A DNA stretch of 7,320 bases from Bacteroidales bacterium (GCA_023230125.1 JALNXZ010000075.1:1-7320), one strand, 5' to 3'. Counted from the stretch's first letter, positions 1 to 4,798 are shown. Numbers and translations are program-made. The notes: generated by a model from the letters alone, not told the origin.

Positions 1-1
1 T

Positions 2-292
2 GAGTTTCTGCGTCGCTTCAGTATGCATATTTTGCCATACCGATTTGTAAAGATACGGTATTACGGCATATTGGGCAGTCGGTACAAAAAAGAAGTTGAA
101 ACCCTAAAAAACAAACCTGATTTGACAAAACCAGTTGAAACCAAGCAACAACGCATGGTGAGATTGACTGGCTTTGATCCCTGCAAATGTCCACGCTGCA
201 AAACCGGAACGATGATTACCATCGAAGAGCTTCCACGAATCCGTTCGCCTGTCAATGTATTTTACCCCAATGCTCCGAAACGCTATTTTTGA
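2..292 (+). CDS. IS91-family transposase, C-terminal part (5' end outside window)
   Basis: This is the last 96 or so codons of a Y2-type IS91-family transposase, a rolling-circle-like enzyme that moves its element by single-strand nicking. The frame is open from base 2 and reads EFLRRFSMHILP then RFVKIRYYGILGSR, the block that closes the IS91 transposase catalytic domain. The internal ATG at 23 is therefore not the real start. A short C-terminal tail follows with a CxCPRC cysteine cluster (CKCPRCKTG), as in many Bacteroidetes members. The protein ends normally in PKRYF, so the 3' end is intact; whether the whole gene is intact cannot be seen. The conserved catalytic tyrosines would lie upstream of the window. 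The family assignment rests on recognised sequence similarity only. Confidence 0.85.
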   Translation, partial: EFLRRFSMHILPYRFVKIRYYGILGSRYKKEVETLKNKPDLTKPVETKQQRMVRLTGFDPCKCPRCKTGTMITIEELPRIRSPVNVFYPNAPKRYF

Positions 293-306
293 TAACCAAC
301 CTGTTG

Positions 307-326
307 ACCCACCGCGAAAAGTGGGT
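307..326. repeat. Small hairpin just after the transposase stop
   Basis: ACCCAC (307-312) and GTGGGT (321-326) are perfect 6-base arms around an 8-base loop, 14 bases after the transposase stop codon. There is no T-run after the right arm, so it is not an obvious intrinsic terminator. It may be part of the IS91 end. Confidence 0.4.
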
Positions 327-394
327 TAGGCTTCGTATTGCCTGAACTCAAGGAAATCAACTGAATTTAAGCACTTTCAGCCTTTTTGTTTATC

Positions 395-422
395 TATAAT
401 TCCGCTCGATAGCCGAATTATA
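395..422. repeat. 28-base hairpin, candidate oriIS-type end structure
   Basis: Arms TATAATTC (395-402) and GAATTATA (415-422) are perfectly complementary. Inside them, after one C/C mismatch, GCT (404-406) pairs with AGC (411-413) around a four-base loop. The stem is AT-rich outside and GC-containing inside. It lies about 100 bases beyond the transposase stop, roughly where an IS91/ISCR origin end would be expected. That role is inferred from position; the hairpin itself is seen directly. Confidence 0.45.
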
Positions 423-454
423 TTTCAAACTCTTCCTTAATCGCTTCTATCTTC

Positions 455-492
455 CCGCATGCGGTTATCAGAAACCTCTGAAATCATACCGC
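455..492. repeat. Palindrome and overlapping nested hairpin
   Basis: CCGCATGCGG (455-464) is a perfect 10-base palindrome. Its right half overlaps a second structure in which GCGGT (461-465) can pair with ACCGC (488-492), enclosing a small CAGA/TCTG hairpin at 469-480. The two folds are mutually exclusive. Function is unknown; it may be part of the IS91 end or a recombination site. Confidence 0.35.
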
Positions 493-558
493 TAACTCCA
501 TAAGCTTACAACCATTTGATTTAACGCTCACTTATCAACAGGGATGTAGTGCAACCTC

Positions 559-608
559 GACTTCATGCTGGGTCGTGCCGACCGCACGAAGTCCTATGTA
601 TTATGGGC
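559..608 (-). repeat. Palindromic module downstream of the immunity-like gene (module 2)
   Basis: GACTTCATGC (559-568) pairs with GCACGAAGTC (584-593) with one mismatch. An inner perfect stem GGTCG (571-575)/CGACC (579-583) closes a three-base loop, with two bulged bases at 569-570. On the minus strand the mismatch becomes a G-T wobble, so that strand folds slightly better. Between this hairpin and the stop codon of the minus-strand gene lies the octamer GCCCATAA (608 to 601, minus strand), which also starts the module at 1117-1183. No T-run follows, so it is not a standard terminator. I read it as an intergenic cassette-type repeat, which is an inference. Confidence 0.5.
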
Positions 609-645
609 TGTGTTTTTTTCTTTATTGAAATTTACTTTATCATCC

Positions 646-1083
646 TTATTTACCATGTGAAAGGTGAATTATTTCACATGTCTTACGATTAATTACAACT
701 TCAAAAGTTCCACCCATATTATCTTTTGGTAAAGATCCCATTGCCAACCAATTATCGCCAAATAAATGAACTTCATAAGGTTGTTCTGATACTATTTCCC
801 TTTCACCATAAATATCAAACAAGATTGGCTCAATTATGTGAATTAGGGTAATACTGTCTTTTATCAGAATTTGCCGAGCTAATTGATGTTTTGCAGAATC
901 CTTCATAATTTCTGAATATGCAAACTTTTGGAATTCAATTCCCTTTAGCTCATTTTTTGAAGTGTCATTATTATCAGCGACAATCTGATTTAAAGAATTG
1001 TCAGCAGTCTTTACTTTACGATCACATCCGATGAAAGTCGAAGTAATTATCAGTATCAGCAGAAAATAGAAATGTTTATCCAT
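646..1083 (-). CDS. Lipoprotein of the NTF2-fold immunity family (YbbC/YhhH, Imm-NTF2-2-like)
   Basis: 145 residues. A hydrophobic signal (residues 5-19) ends at Cys20 in the lipobox FIGC, so the product should be a periplasm-facing lipoprotein. Residues 24-75 are polar and variable. The C-terminal half carries the pattern I recognise from the YbbC/YhhH (NTF2-fold immunity) family: EPIL (85-88), YG (92-93), PY (102-103), W112, GSLP (116-119), GGTF (124-127) and a terminal HGK (143-145). Members are usually encoded with polymorphic toxins of Rhs, T6SS or contact-dependent systems and neutralise the partner toxin. No toxin gene is in view, so it would be an orphan immunity gene. No -7 box is seen in the short leader. 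It lies 108 bases downstream of another minus-strand lipoprotein gene, separated by a long hairpin. The family call is moderately sure; the toxin target is unknown. Confidence 0.75.
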   Translation of the reverse strand: MDKHFYFLLILIITSTFIGCDRKVKTADNSLNQIVADNNDTSKNELKGIEFQKFAYSEIMKDSAKHQLARQILIKDSITLIHIIEPILFDIYGEREIVSEQPYEVHLFGDNWLAMGSLPKDNMGGTFEVVINRKTCEIIHLSHGK

Positions 1084-1116
1084 TTGTAATCAGTTTGATA
1101 TGTGCGTTCTAACATA

Positions 1117-1183
1117 GCCCATTATAACGGCGAGCCAGGCCGCGCCCGCTAAAAGCGGGTGTGGTTTGGGTATTGTTATGGGC
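1117..1183 (-). repeat. Long imperfect hairpin between the two lipoprotein genes (module 1, attC-like architecture)
   Basis: The outer arms are GCCCATTATAAC (1117-1128) and GTTATGGGC (1175-1183); they pair over nine bases with a three-base TAT bulge. After an internal loop, a 16-pair stem (1135-1150 with 1154-1169) closes on an AAA loop; its innermost six pairs are CCCGCT/AGCGGG. Several pairs are G-T on the plus strand and would be A-C on the minus strand, so the plus strand folds better. This is the bottom strand relative to the flanking genes. Outer arms ending in AAC/GTT, a bulge and a preferred folding strand recall integron attC sites, but the strict RYYYAAC/GTTRRRY cores are not matched. 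It starts nine bases after the stop of the upstream gene and lacks a T-run, which argues against a simple terminator. Confidence 0.55.
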
Positions 1184-1191
1184 AGGTTTTT

Positions 1192-1803
1192 TTATTCACG
1201 AGTTATTTTCTCAATATCTTCAAATTTATAAACAAACTGACTTCCATCTAGGGTTTGTATTTTTACTGTTGAGCCAATAACTTGTTCTACTATTTGACCT
1301 TTGATTACACTTCCATTCTTGAGGTATAAGAAATCGTAAATCTGTTGAGCTTTTGAATCACCATAGTTAACCAAATATCTAAAATTCTTAAAGTCATCTT
1401 TTGAAACACCTTTCTCCATAACATTTGGTTTCCAAATTGCACCTGTTGCGAAATCAACAGCTACACCCCATGGCAAAGGTATCCCATTATACAAACCTGT
1501 CCAACCCAGCACGGTCCCAACAAATGCCCAACCTCTCAAGGATCGAGTAGTGTACTTGAATGTTTGCTCTTCAAAACCATCTTGCTTGACTTTGAATTCA
1601 AATTTATTTGCATCTATTCGATTTACTTTTAATCTAGCACTTCCATTACCTACAACCTCACCTTTGTATATAATTTTAGCATTAGGATTGTTGTCAACTA
1701 CAATGCGGGCGTAGTATTTCGAACCACCAATAATTGTTGCACAACTAGTCAATAATGACAAAGCGATAATTGATAATGCAAATAGAGTTCTTTTTGTTTT
1801 CAT
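1192..1803 (-). CDS. Two-domain lipoprotein: PEGA-like part plus C-terminal KNGSxIKG domain
   Basis: 203 residues, specific role unknown. The signal peptide ends at Cys21 in the lipobox LTSC, followed by ATIIGG, as in the widespread 'CATIIGG' PEGA-like lipoproteins. Residues 33-84 fit a small beta domain (NPNAKIIYKGEVVGNG...FKVKQDGFEEQTF). Residues 91-124 are glycine- and tryptophan-rich and hydrophobic and end in DFATGAIWKP, matching the 'DAATGA' segment that closes this family. Residues 158-203 (FLYLKNGSVIKG...VKIQTLDGSQFVYKFEDIEKITRE) are a second beta domain that recurs in Bacteroidetes envelope proteins and may bind a partner surface. No acidic surface-export motif follows the lipidated cysteine, so a periplasm-facing anchor is more likely than surface exposure (inference). 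The ATG start directly precedes a typical signal peptide. A hairpin module follows its stop. No clear promoter was found. Confidence 0.75.
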   Translation of the reverse strand: MKTKRTLFALSIIALSLLTSCATIIGGSKYYARIVVDNNPNAKIIYKGEVVGNGSARLKVNRIDANKFEFKVKQDGFEEQTFKYTTRSLRGWAFVGTVLGWTGLYNGIPLPWGVAVDFATGAIWKPNVMEKGVSKDDFKNFRYLVNYGDSKAQQIYDFLYLKNGSVIKGQIVEQVIGSTVKIQTLDGSQFVYKFEDIEKITRE

Positions 1804-1929
1804 TTTTAATCGATTTATTTTTTACTTATTTGGTTGTTTAAACTTTTCTATTTTATTTGGAATCTATACCACAGTGTGCAGAATCCCATCTCAATTTGAG
1901 TATGGATTGTTGACTTGCAGAAAAAGATG

Positions 1930-1980
1930 AGATGCGCTTCTTAAACTTGCCCATAAACTTGTGTAATCGCATTGCGATTA
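1930..1980 (-). repeat. Candidate third palindromic module with a near-perfect 17-base palindrome
   Basis: TAATCGCATTGCGATTA (1964-1980) is a palindrome with 8-base arms and a single central base. On the minus strand it is followed by GTTTATGGGC and then TTTAAGAAGCGCATC. Module 1 has a hairpin followed by GTTATAATGGGC and then TGTTAGAACGCACATC. The shared order (hairpin, GTT..TGGGC, T-AGAA, CGCA) suggests the same kind of boundary upstream of the 203-residue lipoprotein gene. The opposite boundary is not recognisable. The palindrome alone could equally be a dimeric repressor operator. Confidence 0.35.
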
Positions 1981-2061
1981 TATTTCTAATATATCCGCAA
2001 CAAGAATATTGTTATTCGATTTACAAATAGCATTATGTTGATGCAGTTTTTCTGTAAATTT

Positions 2062-2087
2062 AATCAATAATATTATTAATATTGATT
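2062..2087. repeat. AT-rich inverted repeat
   Basis: AATCAATA (2062-2069) and TATTGATT (2080-2087) are perfect 8-base inverted arms with a 10-base AT-only spacer. Base composition makes chance likely; no function is assigned. Confidence 0.35.
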
Positions 2088-2166
2088 GATGATTGGCAAA
2101 ATCCACAAAAACAGATATATATAATAAATAGGCTGGTACTTGTATTTTTATAAGCCATATAATGGC

Positions 2167-2219
2167 CTTGGGTATATATTTTTAAAGATCCTGATAGTCG
2201 TGAAAATATATATACAAAG
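2167..2219. repeat. Imperfect AT-rich inverted repeat, about 17-base arms
   Basis: The left arm (2167-2183, CTTGGGTATATATTTTT) and right arm (2203-2219, AAAATATATATACAAAG) are imperfectly complementary, with a 19-base loop. The stem is nearly all A/T in its core. It lies in non-coding DNA with no T-run typical of a terminator. It could be a relic of a mobile element end; no evidence fixes this. Confidence 0.35.
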
Positions 2220-2566
2220 CTGGTCAGTCACACAAAGTAACCAACCAATCTAAATCAATTCATAATAAATACCACAAAAACAATCTGTCTGATAAAAATT
2301 TCAAAAATCAAACATGGGCCTTTGCATGATATAAAAATGTATTCTTGATAATTTTTTCGTGAGCTAAATTACACTTTTTTTAAAAATAAACCTATTATTT
2401 AATATTTAGTTTGCAAATATGTATTCAAGTCAATCAGACAATCGTCATAAAGATTTGACAAAGTTAACACCATGTCCTGGTTAAGAAATTTCACTATTTA
2501 AATGACAGAAAACTGCGCCTAACGTTCAAATACGATAAATAGCCGTATAAAAATATAAATAATTGC

Positions 2567-2601
2567 AAAAAAGCGTCACAATCAAACTGACTGCAACGCT
2601 T
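2567..2601 (-). terminator. Intrinsic terminator of tRNA-Arg
   Basis: Read on the minus strand, AAGCGT pairs with ACGCTT and the stem continues inward for eight more pairs (some G-U) to a three-base loop, followed directly by six T residues. It starts 15 bases beyond the tRNA 3' end, so the tRNA is probably a single-gene transcript. Confidence 0.85.
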
Positions 2602-2615
2602 CATTAATATGAAAG

Positions 2616-2687
2616 TGACCCCGTGGAGATTCGAACTCCAATCGATGGAACCGGAATCCACTATTCTATCCATTGAACTACGGGGCC
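2616..2687 (-). tRNA. tRNA-Arg (anticodon CCG)
   Basis: A 72-base cloverleaf on the minus strand. The acceptor stem GGCCCCG/CGGGGTC has one G-U pair and discriminator A at 2616. The D stem is GTTC/GAAT. The anticodon stem GTGGA/TCCAT encloses TTCCGGT, giving anticodon CCG, which reads the arginine codon CGG. The T arm is TGGAG-TTCGAAT-CTCCA with a four-base variable region. The 3' CCA is not encoded (ACTTTC follows), so it must be added by the nucleotidyltransferase, as usual in Bacteroidetes. The 3' end faces the accessory region on the left. It is divergent from asnA. Confidence 0.95.
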
Positions 2688-2699
2688 TAAAAACAGATG

Positions 2700-2707
2700 C
2701 AAAAATA
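2700..2707 (-). promoter_or_regulatory. Candidate -7 box for tRNA-Arg
   Basis: On the minus strand this reads TATTTTTG, an exact match to the Bacteroidetes TAnnTTTG box. It ends 12 bases before the mature tRNA 5' end, leaving room for a short leader. No good -33 TTTG is seen at the usual distance, so the call is moderate. Confidence 0.5.
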
Positions 2708-2868
2708 CAATAAAAATCCGGATTCAGATAATGAACGATAACATAAGAAGTCTTTTAATACTGATATATATATACTCGAAAACGTGTTCTTTGAATTGAA
2801 ATTCTTGAATTTTGTTTAAATATTGGCTATAACTTTTTGCAAAATACTTTCATTTTGTCAAATTTGAT

Positions 2869-2876
2869 TATCTTTG
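2869..2876 (+). promoter_or_regulatory. -7 promoter box of asnA
   Basis: TATCTTTG matches the Bacteroidetes -7 consensus TAnnTTTG exactly and ends 37 bases before the asnA ATG. TTTG motifs upstream (for example 2854-2857 and 2836-2839) are not at the ideal 19-21 base spacing, so the -33 element is weak or degenerate. Transcription should start near 2882. Confidence 0.65.
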
Positions 2877-2877
2877 C

Positions 2878-2895
2878 CCGGTCAAATAAAACCGG
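2878..2895 (+). promoter_or_regulatory. Inverted repeat at the asnA transcription start
   Basis: CCGGT (2878-2882) and ACCGG (2891-2895) are perfect 5-base arms around an A/T-rich 8-base loop. They begin one base after the -7 box, so the repeat covers the expected transcription start and early leader. It could be a repressor operator or a small 5' mRNA hairpin. Neither is proven; the GC arms stand out in AT-rich surroundings. Confidence 0.4.
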
Positions 2896-2913
2896 CATAA
2901 CAACCTAATAAAT

Positions 2914-3951
2914 ATGAGCTATTTAATTTTGCCTAAAGATTATAAGGCTTTGATCGATTTAAAACAAACCGAACAAGGCATCAAACAAATCAAGGAATTC
3001 TTTCAGTTAAGTTTATCTGCAGAATTACGTCTCCGTAGAGTTACAGCACCACTGTTTGTTCTTTCCGGTACTGGCATCAATGATAATCTTTCTGGTCGAG
3101 AACGTCCGGTAAGCTTTAATATTAAAGATCTGAACGATCAGAATGCAGAAATAGTACATTCACTTGCAAAATGGAAACGCCTCACTCTGGCAGAATACAA
3201 TATCGAATCCGGTTATGGCATATATACAGACATGAATGCCATCAGAGCTGACGAAGAACTCGGCAACCTGCATTCACTTTATGTTGACCAATGGGATTGG
3301 GAACTTTCCATGGAAGAAAAAGACCGTAACATAGAGTTTCTCAAGGATGTGGTTAGACGCATATATGCAGCAATCCGCCAAACAGAATATTTGGTTTTTG
3401 AACAATTTCCAAATATTAATCCATGCCTTCCGGAAAAAATAACCTTCATCCATTCAGAAGAATTACTTAAAAAATATCCCAATCTGACACCCAAAGAACG
3501 AGAGAACGAATTCACCAAAGAGCACAAAGCAGTTTTCATCATAGGGATCGGAAGCATTTTATCCAACGGAAACAAACACGATGAACGTGCACCCGACTAC
3601 GACGATTGGACAACACCCAATGAAGATGGTTTTGTCGGGTTAAACGGAGACCTTTTCGTTTGGAACGATGTTTTGGGATGCTCCATGGAGCTTTCATCCA
3701 TGGGTATTCGTGTAGACCGGAAAGCGATGCTTAAACAGCTGAGTATTTGCGAATGCGAAGACCGCAAAAATCTTTTCTTCCACAAGAGGTTGTTGAATGG
3801 AGAATTACCGTTGAGCATCGGTGGAGGCATTGGTCAATCCCGCTTATGTATGTACCTGCTTCGTAAAGGTCACATCGGTGAAATACAAGCCAGCATTTGG
3901 TCGAAAGAGATGCAGAAAACCTGCCGTGAACATGGCATGATTCTGATCTGA
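2914..3951 (+). CDS. asnA: Aspartate--ammonia ligase (asparagine synthetase A)
   Basis: 345 residues, close to the usual 330-345 for AsnA. It makes asparagine from aspartate and ammonia using ATP (giving AMP and pyrophosphate) in the cytoplasm. The whole chain is recognisable: TEQGIKQIKEFFQ (19-31), ELRLRRVTAPLFV (37-49), ERPVSF (63-68), AKWKRL (85-90), GYGIYTDMNAIR (100-111), NLHSLYVDQWDWE (118-130), HDERAPDYDDW (222-232), LNGDLFVWN (243-251), ELSSMGIRVD (259-268) and GGGIGQSRLCMYLL (303-316), the last supplying the class II synthetase-like motif 3 arginine (R310). The ATG at 2914 follows an exact -7 box and gives the family N-terminus MSYLI. No Lrp/AsnC-type regulator gene is adjacent, unlike in E. 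coli. A bidirectional terminator follows. Confidence 0.97.
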   Translation: MSYLILPKDYKALIDLKQTEQGIKQIKEFFQLSLSAELRLRRVTAPLFVLSGTGINDNLSGRERPVSFNIKDLNDQNAEIVHSLAKWKRLTLAEYNIESGYGIYTDMNAIRADEELGNLHSLYVDQWDWELSMEEKDRNIEFLKDVVRRIYAAIRQTEYLVFEQFPNINPCLPEKITFIHSEELLKKYPNLTPKERENEFTKEHKAVFIIGIGSILSNGNKHDERAPDYDDWTTPNEDGFVGLNGDLFVWNDVLGCSMELSSMGIRVDRKAMLKQLSICECEDRKNLFFHKRLLNGELPLSIGGGIGQSRLCMYLLRKGHIGEIQASIWSKEMQKTCREHGMILI

Positions 3952-3973
3952 TAAATATCATAAAAGCTTTTAA

Positions 3974-4015
3974 AAGCCTGTTTCTAATTCGCTACGGTGA
4001 TGTGGAAACAGGCTT
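3974..4015. terminator. Bidirectional terminator between asnA and the DUF5715 gene
   Basis: AAGCCTGTTTC (3974-3984) and GAAACAGGCTT (4005-4015) are perfect 11-base arms with a 20-base loop. Rightward, the stem is followed by GTTTCTTTT; leftward, by TTTTAAAAGCTTTTA, so it can serve both convergent genes. The right arm and the loop lie inside the DUF5715 coding sequence, and its stop codon (3984-3986) overlaps the left arm. Confidence 0.8.
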
Positions 4016-4733
4016 GTTTCTTTTCACGGACCACCTTGCAACGACCTTCATTACTCATTTCAGTTAAGACTTCTCCCAGAGGATGACGCAACATATCATG
4101 TCTGCAAAAGCCTTCTCTGGGATGTTTGCCATGAAGTGGCAGAAATTCTTTATAAGAAATATCAAAAGTAGTGCCATACATATGGGCAGACAAAGCTACA
4201 GCGTTCGTGTTGCGCTTACCCAATCCATTCTGACTTTCTTTGGTACGAAGCACAGAACTTATCAGCATATAGTAAGAAGGAATATTTATTGCATGCAGTT
4301 TTTCTTCAAATCGATCACCAATTTCATCCAAAAGGTCAACTGCTTTGGGAACTAGATAAGGATATGAATGTGTCAACTCCTTCAACTTGTAAGTGTCACA
4401 ATCTTTCAACTTTTTCAATTTACTCCTAAAAACGAATGACTCAATATTGTTTTCAAGATCCTGATTTGTTTGAAATGGTTGAATACCCATTCTTTGAGCA
4501 TTTTCCAGATGGATGGTGTTATTATCATTCAATTTCGCAATATTCCAATATTTTGTAGTAATGGTCCGGCAATCCGGACAATTACCAACAGGGAAGAAAA
4601 CGACCTTTTCACTGCATTCCGTTATTTTACCCCAATGAAACTTGCTTAAAAACCGAACTGTCCCTATTAAAAACAGACATGTACAAAAACCTATCACAAA
4701 AAAAAGAATGCTTAAACGTTTTGCCCGACGCAT
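3984..4733 (-). CDS. DUF5715 family membrane-anchored protein, LAS/M15 peptidase-like
   Basis: 249 residues from the ATG at 4733 (MRRAKRL), chosen because it begins a positively charged N-terminus followed by one membrane segment (about 8-28); the upstream ATG at 4793 would add 20 residues ahead of the signal anchor. The rest should be periplasmic. I recognise it as a Bacteroidales DUF5715 protein. A CxxC pair (C52, C55) follows the anchor, then a conserved-looking HLENAQRMGIQPF block (75-87). Residues 158-193 read ISSVLRTKESQNGL...LSAHMYGTTFDIS, with the S-x-H-x2-G-x3-D pattern (S182, H184, G187, D191) of zinc D-Ala-D-Ala peptidases of the VanY/M15 type, an upstream Arg163 in the right place, and a late His244 (CFHIT) that could be the third zinc ligand. 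A cell-wall peptidase role is therefore plausible but inferred. Divergent from ung with a 65-base gap. Confidence 0.8.
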   Translation of the reverse strand: MRRAKRLSILFFVIGFCTCLFLIGTVRFLSKFHWGKITECSEKVVFFPVGNCPDCRTITTKYWNIAKLNDNNTIHLENAQRMGIQPFQTNQDLENNIESFVFRSKLKKLKDCDTYKLKELTHSYPYLVPKAVDLLDEIGDRFEEKLHAINIPSYYMLISSVLRTKESQNGLGKRNTNAVALSAHMYGTTFDISYKEFLPLHGKHPREGFCRHDMLRHPLGEVLTEMSNEGRCKVVREKKQACFHITVAN

Positions 4734-4749
4734 GATAAAAAAGTTTGAG

Positions 4750-4757
4750 TATTTTTG
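4750..4757 (+). promoter_or_regulatory. Candidate -7 box of ung
   Basis: TATTTTTG matches TAnnTTTG exactly and lies 41 bases upstream of the ung ATG, in the 65-base gap between the divergent DUF5715 and ung genes. The nearest useful TTTG upstream (4720-4723) is 26 bases away, longer than the usual spacing, so the call is tentative. Confidence 0.4.
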
Positions 4758-4798
4758 CAAGGATAAGTGATATACAAACCTGCAATTATCCATTTATT

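Larger units (their letters stand above)
293..645. other. Gene-free stretch downstream of the IS91 transposase, rich in hairpins
   Basis: No convincing coding sequence is seen in these 353 bases. The stretch holds four structured pieces: a small ACCCAC/GTGGGT hairpin (307-326), a 28-base hairpin (395-422), a 10-base perfect palindrome with a neighbouring nested hairpin (455-492), and a strong GC-rich hairpin (559-593). In IS91 and ISCR elements the origin end (oriIS) lies downstream of the transposase gene and carries a hairpin, so the first structures may belong to the element's end. I could not identify the exact boundary: there are no terminal inverted repeats or target duplications to look for in this family. 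Confidence 0.5.
1804..2566. other. AT-rich gene-free stretch
   Basis: I see no convincing gene in about 760 bases. ORFs on both strands are very short; the longest that caught my eye is 39 codons (1853-1972, minus). The stretch holds a candidate third palindromic module (1930-1980), two AT-rich inverted repeats (2062-2087 and 2167-2219), and otherwise low-complexity A/T runs. It marks the transition from the accessory genes to the tRNA-Arg gene. Confidence 0.6.

Noticed and set aside
1117..1183. Calling the hairpin a true integron attC site
   Set aside because: The R-box cores RYYYAAC and GTTRRRY are not matched and no integrase is in view; kept only as attC-like.
1117..1183. Calling the hairpin a rho-independent terminator
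   Set aside because: No T-run follows the stem on the minus strand, the direction of the flanking genes.
2436..2500. Very short ORFs (20-25 codons) on both strands in the AT-rich stretch
   Set aside because: Length expected by chance, with no recognisable motif or promoter.
3279..3961. Minus-strand ORFs inside asnA
   Set aside because: They lie wholly or almost wholly within a well-recognised gene and have no recognisable motifs.
4083..4355. Plus-strand 90-codon ORF inside the DUF5715 gene
   Set aside because: Antisense shadow of a recognised family; no promoter or motif.
4734..4793. 20-residue N-terminal extension of the DUF5715 protein from the ATG at 4793
   Set aside because: It precedes a standard positively charged start plus membrane anchor and would fill almost the whole divergent promoter gap; the ATG at 4733 fits better.
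4745..4798. 18-residue N-terminal extension of Ung
   Set aside because: Not part of the family N-terminus and it covers the candidate -7 box; MDVKIEKSW at 4799 is the expected start.
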